Shown: positions 7,384-14,702, counted from the stretch's first letter. The stretch: DNA of 16,482 nt from DASYSL01 sp036003365 (GCA_036003365.1 DASYSL010000170.1:1-16482), one strand, 5' to 3'. Made by a program: numbers and translations. Notes: generated from the letters alone by a model not told the origin.

Positions 7384-7895
7384 TCGGCCGCGGCCCCGTA
7401 GCGCAGCGTGAGCAAGCGGTGCCCGCCCGAGGAGGGCAGCAAGAGCACGTAGAGCTTGTCGTACGGAACGTTCTCGCGATCGGGGAACGCCTCGCCGGTG
7501 AGCGCTTCGTAGGTCCCGGGAAGCGTGTCGGCGTGCCCGACCACGAGCACGCTGGCGCCCGCGGGCAGCGCGCGCAGGCGGTCGGCCAGGCGCTCGAGAT
7601 GATCGGCGTCGTACACCGTGACCGAGTCGTGCTGGGCTCGCCCCACCGCCTCGGCGGTCATGCGGGCGCGGCCGAATGGGGTCGCGTACACCGCTTCGAG
7701 ATGGACGGCGCCGAGCACGCGCGCCAGCTCGGCCGCGCGCAGCTGGCCCTTGGCGCTCAATCCGGCGTCGCCGCCGGCGGGATGCGGATTCTTCTCGGCG
7801 TGGCGCACCAGGAACACGGTCGTGATCTTCGCATCCTCGGCGCGCGCGCACCCCGCCGCCAAGGAAAGACAGAGACAAAGGAAGAAAAGCTTCAT
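7380..7895 (-). CDS. exported histidine phosphatase (SixA/phosphoglycerate-mutase-like)
   Basis: A 171-residue histidine-phosphatase superfamily protein. The catalytic RHAEK motif places the phospho-accepting histidine at H32 (with R31); R78 in TPFGRARMTAEAV and H121 in VVGHADTLP complete the phosphate pocket. An N-terminal hydrophobic segment ends in SLAAGC (Cys16), so the protein is probably a lipoprotein, or at least exported, and would work on an extracytoplasmic phosphoester. Small size and lack of a cap insertion resemble SixA-like enzymes. The start at 7895 has GAGG(A) at 7900-7904. Its stop overlaps the MEMO start by 4 bp, so the two are an operon; how an exported phosphatase relates to a MEMO protein that lacks an evident signal peptide is unknown. 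Substrate is not predictable. Confidence 0.9.
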   Translation of the reverse strand: MKLFFLCLCLSLAAGCARAEDAKITTVFLVRHAEKNPHPAGGDAGLSAKGQLRAAELARVLGAVHLEAVYATPFGRARMTAEAVGRAQHDSVTVYDADHLERLADRLRALPAGASVLVVGHADTLPGTYEALTGEAFPDRENVPYDKLYVLLLPSSGGHRLLTLRYGAAAE

Positions 7896-7997
7896 GGTTT
7901 CCTCACCTGAGACCGAGAAAGCAGCCGGATTTTCATCACCGGGACATTTTGCACCGCGAGATCCATGCTAAGCGCCCTTACGCCGCGACAACGCGCT

Positions 7998-8014
7998 TTG
8001 GCCCGCAACCTGCA
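7998..8014 (+). promoter_or_regulatory. candidate sigma-54 promoter of the small beta-barrel gene
   Basis: The sequence TTGGCCCG-CAAC-CTGCA has exact GG-N10-GC spacing (GG 8000-8001, GC 8012-8013) and 10 of 12 matches to TGGCACG-N4-TTGCW. The start would be near 8025, giving a leader of about 70 nt. No good sigma-70 promoter was seen in the 199-bp divergent region it occupies. Confidence 0.38.
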
Positions 8015-8094
8015 GAGTTGATGGCTGAACACACCCGCCATGACAACGAATTGAAATCCGCCCGAATGACGATCATCAACGAAGGAGGCCCATC

Positions 8095-8670
8095 ATGCCC
8101 ATGCGCATGAAGACTCTCGCAACCATCGGCCGACGCTTCATGGGTACCATTCTTCCGCTCGCCGTTCTCGTGCTCGTCGCCGGCCGCGCGCACGCCGCGG
8201 GTGGCGAGATCGTGCCGGCGTTCGGCATCACCAAGCCGGTCGACGGCGGCGACGCCAAGATGTCGGGCAATCTCGCGCTGCGCGGCCATCCCTTGCCCAT
8301 GCTCATGACCGAGATCGGCGCCGGCTACCGCACCGAGTCGCGCTTCGACAACCAGCTCCAGGTACGGCAGTGGCCGATCACGGCGTCCTTGTACCTCTCG
8401 CCCCCGAACTCGATCGTCTACGGCGGCGCGGGTGTGGGATGGTATCACTCGACCTTCGACTACGAGGAGAGCACGGGCCTTCCGGACGAGACCAAGCAGC
8501 AGTTCGGCGTCCACCTGGGCGGCGGCTTCCAGGTTCCGCTCGGCGAGAAGGCCGGCTTAGATTTGAACGGACGCTACGTCATGCTCCGCGACCAGCAAAG
8601 CCATCTCATTCCCGAGAAGTTCAACCCCGACTTCTGGACCACGCAGCTCGGCCTGTCGTTCAAGTTCTGA
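8095..8670 (+). CDS. small outer-membrane beta-barrel protein
   Basis: A 191-residue secreted protein. The signal peptide has a basic n-region (KTLATIGRR), a hydrophobic core (ILPLAVLVLVAG) and an AHA|AG cleavage site after residue 34. The mature part of about 157 residues alternates hydrophobic and polar residues in strands with turn-rich gaps (EIGAGYRTESRF, VYGGAGVGWYHSTFDY, GVHLGGGFQVPLGEKAGLDLNGRYVML) and ends TTQLGLSFKF, with the terminal Phe typical of BAM-inserted barrels. This fits an 8-stranded OmpW/OmpA-N/'outer membrane beta-barrel' type protein; no specific family is certain. The start at 8095 has AAGGAGG (8082-8088) at 6 nt; ATGs at 8101 and 8107 are alternatives. The gene is monocistronic with a strong hairpin after it and a sigma-54-like promoter in front. 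The RR pair in the signal is not a convincing Tat motif. Confidence 0.85.
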   Translation: MPMRMKTLATIGRRFMGTILPLAVLVLVAGRAHAAGGEIVPAFGITKPVDGGDAKMSGNLALRGHPLPMLMTEIGAGYRTESRFDNQLQVRQWPITASLYLSPPNSIVYGGAGVGWYHSTFDYEESTGLPDETKQQFGVHLGGGFQVPLGEKAGLDLNGRYVMLRDQQSHLIPEKFNPDFWTTQLGLSFKF

Positions 8671-8691
8671 ACCTCCGATCAGCACAAACGC

Positions 8692-8722
8692 GACCGCCCG
8701 GAAGTGACCCTTCCGGGCGGTC
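8692..8722. terminator. hairpin terminator between the beta-barrel and DUF6496 genes
   Basis: A perfect 12-bp stem, GACCGCCCGGAA (8692-8703) with TTCCGGGCGGTC (8711-8722), and a 7-nt loop. It lies 21 bp after the barrel stop and 19 bp from the stop of the convergent DUF6496 gene. No long T tract follows on either strand, so termination strength is uncertain, but the position between convergent genes is typical. Confidence 0.7.
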
Positions 8723-8741
8723 ATCTGTAGAAATGGCAGGA

Positions 8742-8957
8742 CTACTTGTGCTTTCGCGAGGTGCTCCGGCTGCGCGAGCGCGACGACCGGCTGGGCACCT
8801 TGTCCCCCTTCTCGCGCGCTTCGTTGAGGCCGATCGCGATGGCTTGCTTGCGACTCGTCACTCGCTTGTGGCTCTTACCGCTGCGCAGCGTTCCGCTCTT
8901 CTTGCGGTGCATGGCGCTCTTCACCGATTTCTGGGCGCCGCTTCCGTAGCGTGGCAT
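8742..8957 (-). CDS. DUF6496-family small basic protein with SR-rich tail
   Basis: A 71-residue, very basic protein. Residues 1-52 follow the DUF6496 pattern: MPRYG.GAQKSVKSAMHRKKSGTL (MH..K.G.L), then SGK...V.SRKQAIAIGLNEAREKG, a short plant-KGG-like segment. Function is unknown; the charge suggests nucleic-acid binding. Residues about 56-71 are an unusual run of Ser-Arg dipeptides (SRSSRSRSRSTSRKHK). The start at 8957 has AGGAGGA (8964-8970) at 6 nt; an in-frame ATG at 9035 would add 26 residues without family similarity. The gene is monocistronic, convergent with the beta-barrel gene over a shared hairpin, and preceded by a sigma-54-type promoter at 9012-9028. Confidence 0.85.
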   Translation of the reverse strand: MPRYGSGAQKSVKSAMHRKKSGTLRSGKSHKRVTSRKQAIAIGLNEAREKGDKVPSRSSRSRSRSTSRKHK

Positions 8958-9011
8958 CTCTCGTCCTCCTCGACGCGGGGGGGTGTGGGACGTTGGGCAA
9001 GGTCTTGTAGA

Positions 9012-9028
9012 AGCATCCATCGCGCCAA
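9012..9028 (-). promoter_or_regulatory. sigma-54 promoter of the DUF6496 gene
   Basis: The minus strand reads TTGGCGCG-ATGG-ATGCT, with GG-N10-GC spacing exact (GG at 9026-9025, GC at 9014-9013) and 10 of 12 core matches. Its downstream flank TGCTTCTAC closely resembles TGCTTTTAC at the DUF5670 promoter. The start would be near 9001, about 45 nt before the ATG. Confidence 0.5.
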
Positions 9029-9153
9029 ATCCCATCTATTTACTTGGGAGCACTTTCCGCAGCTCGCCGAATCTCCGAGAACAATCGCGCGGCTGGCGGG
9101 TAGAAGGTTCGAGCGCCCCCGAGACGATTCCCCGGCCGAGCGAAAGGAATTCC

Positions 9154-9270
9154 ATGTCAGCCGTAGGCAACTCGTGCGCAGGGCCGTGCACGCGCCGCAA
9201 CGGGTTGACGCTCCCCCAGGGCGATCCCGACCGCACCGAAGCCCCTCCGATGTCGAGCGCGATGCGATAA
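9154..9270 (+). CDS. possible 38-residue small protein (very uncertain)
   Basis: A short open frame from ATG 9154 to TAA 9268-9270, with AAAGGA (9144-9148) about 5 nt ahead of the start. The product begins MSAVGNSCAGPCTRR and has two cysteines, no membrane segment and no recognised family. Third codon positions are mostly G/C, but in such GC-rich DNA this is weak evidence. It may simply be chance. Confidence 0.2.
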   Translation: MSAVGNSCAGPCTRRNGLTLPQGDPDRTEAPPMSSAMR

Positions 9271-9428
9271 CCTTCGCAACCTTTCGTCGACAAGTGGCGT
9301 CTTAACCCTCGGGCGCATTCGCCTTGCCGGCCCGCTCTCTCCTTGCGGCCTCTTGCGCCGCGGGGGGCCGGATGGCCAGAATGCGCTGGCCGCAGGATTT
9401 CCCCACCCGATCAGGAGGACGCCCCACC

Positions 9429-12400
9429 ATGAACCGCCGAGCGACGGTCGCCCTGGGCTTTGCCCTGGCTGCCCTCTTGCCCTTTGCTTCCCGTGCCTGG
9501 GCCCTGGAGGAGTGCCGGCTCTTGCGCCAGCCCGACATCCAGGGAGATCGCATCGTCTTCGTCTACGCGGGAGATCTGTGGACGGTGAGTCGCCAGGGCG
9601 GGGTCGCCCAGCGGGTCACTTCGAGCGAGGGCCAGGAGGTCTTCCCCAAATTTTCCCCGGACGGGAAGACGATCGCCTTTACCGGGCAATACGACGGCAA
9701 CACCGACGCCTACACCATCCCGGTCGAGGGCGGCGAGCCGACGCGGCTCACCTGGCACCCGGTGGCGGACCAGGTGGCCGAGTGGTATCCGGACGGCAAG
9801 TCGATCCTGATCCGCTCGCGCCGGGCCTCGTCGATGCAGCGCTTCGACCGCTTCTTCCGCGTGGCGGCGGCGGGCGGCTTCGAGGAGATGCTGCCGCTGC
9901 CCACGGCCGGCTACTCGTCGTTCTCCTCCGACGGCTCGCAGATCGCGTTCGTGTCGCCGAGCTACGACAACCGCACGTGGAAGCGCTACCGCGGCGGCAA
10001 CGCGCCGCAGATCTGGCTCTACGACTTCAAGAAGAATACGTCGATCAAGATCACGGATTGGGCAGGCCCCAACGAGTGGCCGATGTGGTCTGGCCACACC
10101 ATCTATTACTGCTCGGACCGCGGCGGGCGCCAGTCGAACTTGTGGGCCTACGACGTCGACAACAAGACCTCGCGCCAGGTGACGCACTTCGACGATTACG
10201 ACGTGAAGTGGCCGAGCGTGGGCTCGAACGCGATCGTGTTCGAGAAGGGCGGCACGCTGTGGGTGATGGACCTGCCGAGCGAGTCGGCGCACGCCATCCA
10301 GGTGCTGGTGCCCGACGACAAGCCGTTCGCGCGCGCCGGCTTCCGCGACGTCTCCTCCTACATCGTGAGCATGGACCTTTCGCCCTCGGCCAAGCGGGCG
10401 GTGTTCGAGGCCCGCGGCGAGCTGTTCACGGTGCCGGCGGAGAAGGGTGACATCCGCGAGCTGACCAACACGCCCGGCGCGCGCGAGCGCAACCCGGCGT
10501 GGTCGCCGGACGGCAAGTCCATCGCCTATCTCTCCGACCAGACCGGCGAGTACGAGGTGTGGGTGATCCCGAGCGACGGCAAGGGTGCGGCGCGCCAGGT
10601 CACCAAGAACGGCCACGAGTTCCGCTTCGAGCCGCGCTGGTCGCCCGATTCCAAGAAGGTGGCGTTCTCCGACAAGACGGGCGCTCTGTGGTGGTGCGAC
10701 ATCGCCACCGGCAAGGTGGTCAAGGCCGACAAGGCGGACTACGGCGAGATCCACGACTACACGTGGTCGCCCGACTCGCGCTGGCTCGCCTACAGCAAGA
10801 CGGACGCGCCCGGATTCAGCATGCTGCACCTCTATTCGCTCGACACCGCCAAGGCCACGAAGGTCTCCGACGGCATGACCGACGACTTCAGCCCGGTCTT
10901 CGACCAGGCGGGCGACTATCTCTACTTCGTCTCGCGCCGCACGCTGAACCCTCAGTACGACCAATTCGAGTTCAACTTCCAGTTCGGCGCGACGACCAAG
11001 CTCTACGCGTTGTCGCTGCGCAACGATCTGGGATCGCCGGTGGCGCCTGAGAGCGACGAGGAAACGGGCGACGCCAAGAAGAGCGACGACTCCGGCAAGA
11101 GCGCCGACAAGGCGGACAAGAAGGACAAAGGCGCGAGCCCGGCCGCCGACCAGGTCAAGCCGATCCGCATCGATCTCGACGGCTTGGCCATGCGCGCTTC
11201 GGCTCTCCCGGTGCCGGCCGGGCGCTACGGAATCGGCGGCGCGTACAAAGACAAGGTGGTCTTCTTCGCCTACCAGCCGCCCGACGCCGACAGTGACGAC
11301 GCGCCGGACGGATCGGTCCAGTACTTCGATCTCAAGAAGCGCGAGATCAAGACCGTGATCGCGGGCGTCAACGCCCAGCTTGGCTTGTCCAAGGACGGCA
11401 GCAAGGTCCTGTACAAGGCCAAAGACACCTACGGCATCACCGACGTGGCCGACGGCAAGAAGGTGGGCGACGACAAGATCACCACCTCGCCGATGACCGC
11501 CTTCGTCGATCCGCCGAAGGAATGGATGCAGATGTTCAACGAGGCGTGGCGGCTCGAGCGCGACTTCTATTACGACCCGGCCATGGGCGGACTCGACTGG
11601 AAGGCGGTGGGCGAGCACTACCGCCAGCTCGTGCCTTACGTGGCGGCCCGCGGCGACCTCAACTACATCCTGGGTGAGCTGATCGGCGAGCTGTCGACGT
11701 CGCACACCTATGTGGGTGGTGGCGACTTCCCCAACGTGAAGCAGGTGGACACGGGTCTCTTGGGCGCCGATTACGCGCTCGACGCCAGGAGCGGGCGCTA
11801 TCAGTTCAAGAACATCTACCGCGCGCGCGACTGGAACTCCAACGTCGAAGCGCCGCTCGGCGTGCCGGGCGTCAACGTCAAGGAAGGCGACTACCTGCTG
11901 GCGGTGAACGGCCGCCCGCTCAAGGCGCCGGAGAACCTGTACGCGGCGTTCGCCGCCACCACGGGCAAGCAGACGAGCATCACCGTGGGCCGCACCCCGG
12001 ACGACGCCAATCCGCGCACCTATACGGTGAAGCCGATCGGCAGCGAATCCACGCTGCGCTACCGCGCCTGGGTGGACGGCAATCGCGCCAAGGTCGAGAA
12101 GGCCACCGGCGGCCGCATCGCCTACATTCACGTGCCCAACACGGCCACGGCGGGCATCCAGGAGTTCACCCGCCAGTACTATCCGCAGGTCGACAAGGAC
12201 GGGATCATCGTCGACGAGCGCTTCAACGGCGGCGGCTTCATCCCCGACTTCTTCGTCGAGCGCCTGCGCCGCACCACGCTCGCCTACTGGTCGCGCCGTG
12301 ACGGCAAGGACGAGCGCACGCCGTCGAGCGCCATCGACGGGCCCAAGTGCATTCTCATCAACCAGTACGCCGGCTCGGGAGGCGACGCCTTCCCCTACTA

Positions 12401-12788
12401 CTTCAAGGAGCTGGGCATCGGGCCGGTGATCGGCATGCGCACTTGGGGCGGGCTCGTGGGCATCAGCCACAACCTGCCGCTGGTCGACGGCGGCGGCGTC
12501 ACCATGCCCGACTTCGGCATGTGGGATCCGGCGACCAGCCAGTGGGCGGTCGAGAACCACGGCGTCGACCCCGACATCGCGGTCGAGAACTCACCCGCCG
12601 AAATGGTCGCGGGCCATGATCCGCAGCTCGAGCGCGCCATCCAGTGGTCTTTGGACCAGTTGGCCAAGAACCCGCCGAAGCACCCCAAGCGTCCCGCGTA
12701 CAAGGTGCAGCCCGGGCTGCCGGAGCCGAGCGCCAAGGCGCCGGGCTCGGACACCATGCAAGACACAAACACCAGCGCAAATCGGTAA
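9429..12788 (+). CDS. secreted Tricorn-like S41 peptidase with beta-propeller and PDZ domains
   Basis: A 1119-residue protease resembling archaeal Tricorn, which degrades oligopeptides. A signal peptide (cleavage AWA|LE after residue 25) places it in the periplasm. Residues about 30-530 hold TolB/PD40-type beta-propeller repeats (FSPDGKTIAF near 75, WSPDGKSIAYLSD near 358, WSPDSKKVAF). A low-complexity D/K/S-rich linker (about 538-575) separates them from the catalytic half: C1 domain, PDZ-like domain (about 780-870, with EGDYLLAVNGRPL), then the S41 core. Active-site candidates aligning with Tricorn S745/H746, S965 and E1023 are S758/H759 (STSHTY), nucleophile S983 (AGSGGDAFPYYF) and E1042 (VENHGVDPD). 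The start at 9429 has AGGAGG at 9413-9418 and gives a clean signal peptide; an upstream ATG at 9324 does not. It stands alone, followed by a hairpin terminator. No Tricorn-interacting-factor aminopeptidases are nearby. Confidence 0.95.
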   Translation: MNRRATVALGFALAALLPFASRAWALEECRLLRQPDIQGDRIVFVYAGDLWTVSRQGGVAQRVTSSEGQEVFPKFSPDGKTIAFTGQYDGNTDAYTIPVEGGEPTRLTWHPVADQVAEWYPDGKSILIRSRRASSMQRFDRFFRVAAAGGFEEMLPLPTAGYSSFSSDGSQIAFVSPSYDNRTWKRYRGGNAPQIWLYDFKKNTSIKITDWAGPNEWPMWSGHTIYYCSDRGGRQSNLWAYDVDNKTSRQVTHFDDYDVKWPSVGSNAIVFEKGGTLWVMDLPSESAHAIQVLVPDDKPFARAGFRDVSSYIVSMDLSPSAKRAVFEARGELFTVPAEKGDIRELTNTPGARERNPAWSPDGKSIAYLSDQTGEYEVWVIPSDGKGAARQVTKNGHEFRFEPRWSPDSKKVAFSDKTGALWWCDIATGKVVKADKADYGEIHDYTWSPDSRWLAYSKTDAPGFSMLHLYSLDTAKATKVSDGMTDDFSPVFDQAGDYLYFVSRRTLNPQYDQFEFNFQFGATTKLYALSLRNDLGSPVAPESDEETGDAKKSDDSGKSADKADKKDKGASPAADQVKPIRIDLDGLAMRASALPVPAGRYGIGGAYKDKVVFFAYQPPDADSDDAPDGSVQYFDLKKREIKTVIAGVNAQLGLSKDGSKVLYKAKDTYGITDVADGKKVGDDKITTSPMTAFVDPPKEWMQMFNEAWRLERDFYYDPAMGGLDWKAVGEHYRQLVPYVAARGDLNYILGELIGELSTSHTYVGGGDFPNVKQVDTGLLGADYALDARSGRYQFKNIYRARDWNSNVEAPLGVPGVNVKEGDYLLAVNGRPLKAPENLYAAFAATTGKQTSITVGRTPDDANPRTYTVKPIGSESTLRYRAWVDGNRAKVEKATGGRIAYIHVPNTATAGIQEFTRQYYPQVDKDGIIVDERFNGGGFIPDFFVERLRRTTLAYWSRRDGKDERTPSSAIDGPKCILINQYAGSGGDAFPYYFKELGIGPVIGMRTWGGLVGISHNLPLVDGGGVTMPDFGMWDPATSQWAVENHGVDPDIAVENSPAEMVAGHDPQLERAIQWSLDQLAKNPPKHPKRPAYKVQPGLPEPSAKAPGSDTMQDTNTSANR

Positions 12789-13097
12789 ACATCCACCTTC
12801 CGTCTCGACTTACACCGGGGGCGGCGCTACGGCGCCGCCCTTCGGCTTTGGGTTGCCGGCTCCGGCGGAAGGAAATATCCGATCACTCCCGGCTTCAAAT
12901 CTGAGAAACTGCCTCGTGATTCTCGGGGTATCAGTTGTCGAACTCTCGAGGCTCCAAGCGCGGCGCCCCGTCGCGAACGATCGAGCGAGTTCTCCCTTTG
13001 GCCGCACGCGGGCCGGAGGCGCTTCGGCAGCGCCGGTCCGCACGCACGGGGTCTTCCGACTCGCCCTCTCTCGCGTCATGCCACGACGCGGAGGCAC
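12789..13097. other. 309-bp gene-free stretch before the radical SAM gene
   Basis: This holds the protease terminator (12819-12840) and, downstream, a weak promoter-like pair TTGCCG (12853-12858) and TATCCG (12876-12881) with 17-bp spacing (3/6 matches each). The remaining 200 bp up to GGAGG at 13090-13094 show no gene, repeat or clear structured RNA that I can recognise. Confidence 0.5.
12819..12840 (+). terminator. hairpin terminator after the Tricorn-like gene
   Basis: A perfect 9-bp G/C stem, GGGCGGCGC (12819-12827) with GCGCCGCCC (12832-12840), and a TACG tetraloop, 31 bp after the stop codon. It is followed by TTCGGCTTTG, a weak T-rich tail. Confidence 0.7.
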
Positions 13098-14684
13098 ATG
13101 AAGAAGCTCCGAATCGCCATCGTCGATCTCGTCGCCCGCGGTCCCACACGCGCTCTCTACGGCCGCCTCATGCACGCCAACCTGGCCAGCATCATGCCCC
13201 AGGTCCTCGCGGTGTGGTGCGAGGAGATGGGACACGACGTCCGGCTCATCTGCTACACCGGCTTCGAAGACCTTGCCAGCCTCCTCCCCACCGACATCGA
13301 TCTCTTGGTCATCGGCGCCTTCTCCCAGGCGGCACAGCTTTCGTATGCGGTGAGCCATCTGTTCCGGCAGCGCGGCGTGATCACGGCACTCGGCGGTCCG
13401 CACGCGCGCTGCTACCCGGAGGACTCGCGCAAGTACTTCGACTACGTCCTCGGCTTCACGGACAAGGAAACGCTGCGCACCATGCTGTCCGATTGCCGCC
13501 CGCAGCGTCCGCTCGGCGTTTACCTGAGCGCCGGCAGGCAGCCGCTGACGCTCCCGGGGGTGCGCGAGCGCTGGAAGTTCATCGAGCCGATCCTGGCCAA
13601 GGCGCCGATCTTGAAGCTCGTCCCCATGCTGGGGAGCCTCGGTTGCCCGTACACCTGCGCCTTCTGCATCGACTCTTCGGTGCCCTACCAGCCGCTCGGC
13701 TTCGATCAGATGAAAGAGGACCTGCGCTTCCTGCTCACCAAGTTCAAGCGGCCGCGCGTCGGCTGGCACGATCCCAACTTCGGCGTGCGCTTCGACGACT
13801 ACCTGAACGCCATCGAAGAGGCGGTCCCGCCGGGAAGCATCGACTTTCTCGCCGAGAGCAGCCTCTCGCTCTTGACCGAGCCGCACCTGAAGCGCCTGCA
13901 GAAGAACTCCTTCCAGGCGATCCTGCCGGGCATCGAGTCGTGGTTCGATCTCGGCAACAAGTCCAAGACCGGAAAGCACGTCGGGCACGAGAAGGTGATG
14001 CAGGTTTCCGAGCACGTCAACATGGTGCTGCGCTACATCCCCTACGTGCAGACCAACTTCGTGCTCGGGCTCGACTCCGACGAGGGCACGGAGCCGTTCG
14101 CGCTCACCCGCGAATTCGTGGACCGCACGCCGGGGGCATTCCCCGGCTACTCCCTGCTCTCGGCCTTCGGGCAGGCGGCGCCGCTCAACCTCCAGTACCA
14201 GAAGAGCGGGCGGGTGCTGCCGTTCCCCTTCCACTTCCTCAACAACCATCACGCCATGAACGTTCGCCCGCTCAACTACGACTGGCCGACGTTCTATGAC
14301 AACGTGCTCTCCGTGACACGCCACACGTTTTCCTGGGACGCGATCCGCCGGCGCTACCGCGCGCAGCAAGGCAGGATTCCGCGCTGGATGAACGTGGTGC
14401 GTGCGGTGTCTTCGGAGGGGTTCGGGCGCATCCGCTATTACCAGTCGGTGCGCGACCGGTTGACCAGCGATCGCGCGTTCCGCAGCTACTTCGAGCAGGA
14501 CAGCAATACCTTGCCGCCGTTCTACGTCGAGCGCGTGAAGAAAGACCTCGGCTCGCTGTGGGAATACCTGCCGCCCGGCGCCCTCGAGCACGACCATCAC
14601 GCGTACCTGAAGTCCTCCGCCAATGGCAACGGTAAGCCCAAGAGCGTGCCGCTGGCCGAGCCGGAACCGACCGCGACGGCATAG
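13098..14684 (+). CDS. radical SAM protein with B12-binding-like N-terminal domain
   Basis: A 528-residue protein. Residues 1-150 look like a Rossmann-type B12-binding domain (LRIAIVDLVARGP, LAVWCEEMGHDVRLICY, DIDLLVIGAFSQ, GGPHARCYPED), but the cobalamin-ligand motif DxHxxG is not seen. The radical SAM core begins near 175 with CPYTCAFC, a canonical CxxxCxxC (C183, C187, C190) binding the 4Fe-4S cluster that cleaves S-adenosylmethionine. The barrel continues to roughly 390 (HDPNFGVRF, FLAESSLSLL, QAILPGIESW, YVQTNFVLGLD). Residues 390-528 are a C-terminal extension with several His/Asn-rich patches and an Ala/Pro/Glu-rich end. The reaction is unknown; relatives act on lipids, tetrapyrroles, tRNA or natural products. 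The start at 13098 has GGAGG at 13090-13094. It stands alone between terminators, so context gives no substrate hint. Confidence 0.88.
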   Translation: MKKLRIAIVDLVARGPTRALYGRLMHANLASIMPQVLAVWCEEMGHDVRLICYTGFEDLASLLPTDIDLLVIGAFSQAAQLSYAVSHLFRQRGVITALGGPHARCYPEDSRKYFDYVLGFTDKETLRTMLSDCRPQRPLGVYLSAGRQPLTLPGVRERWKFIEPILAKAPILKLVPMLGSLGCPYTCAFCIDSSVPYQPLGFDQMKEDLRFLLTKFKRPRVGWHDPNFGVRFDDYLNAIEEAVPPGSIDFLAESSLSLLTEPHLKRLQKNSFQAILPGIESWFDLGNKSKTGKHVGHEKVMQVSEHVNMVLRYIPYVQTNFVLGLDSDEGTEPFALTREFVDRTPGAFPGYSLLSAFGQAAPLNLQYQKSGRVLPFPFHFLNNHHAMNVRPLNYDWPTFYDNVLSVTRHTFSWDAIRRRYRAQQGRIPRWMNVVRAVSSEGFGRIRYYQSVRDRLTSDRAFRSYFEQDSNTLPPFYVERVKKDLGSLWEYLPPGALEHDHHAYLKSSANGNGKPKSVPLAEPEPTATA

Positions 14685-14702
14685 GTCTCCAAACCTTGCG
14701 AG

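Larger units (their letters stand above)
8958..9428. other. 471-bp gene-free stretch between DUF6496 and Tricorn-like genes
   Basis: The divergent region holds the DUF6496 ribosome site and sigma-54-like promoter at its left end and the ribosome site of the protease gene (AGGAGG, 9413-9418) at its right end. In between I see one short candidate open frame (9154-9270), a GATAAC -10-like hexamer at 9266-9271 without a matching -35, and a TTGACG at about 9208 without a -10. No structural RNA or repeat was recognised. Confidence 0.6.

Noticed and set aside
6343..7878. Fusion of an N-terminal extension to the MEMO protein
   Set aside because: The extra 165 residues are an Arg-rich out-of-frame reading of the histidine phosphatase gene; the ATGA overlap gives the natural start.
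7935..7955. Sigma-54 site for the histidine phosphatase operon
   Set aside because: Spacing is right but only about 8 of 12 core positions match.
8095..8196. Tat signal peptide on the beta-barrel protein (RRFMG)
   Set aside because: The twin-arginine context does not fit S/TRRxFLK and outer-membrane barrels use Sec.
9411..12560. Very long open frame (over 1000 codons) antisense to the Tricorn-like gene
   Set aside because: It is a GC-rich shadow: composition is low-complexity (R, H, D, V, L), with no domains, and the opposite strand encodes an intact protease.
12810..14600. 596-codon minus-strand open frame over the radical SAM gene
   Set aside because: Antisense shadow; the plus strand has an intact CxxxCxxC enzyme with ribosome site.
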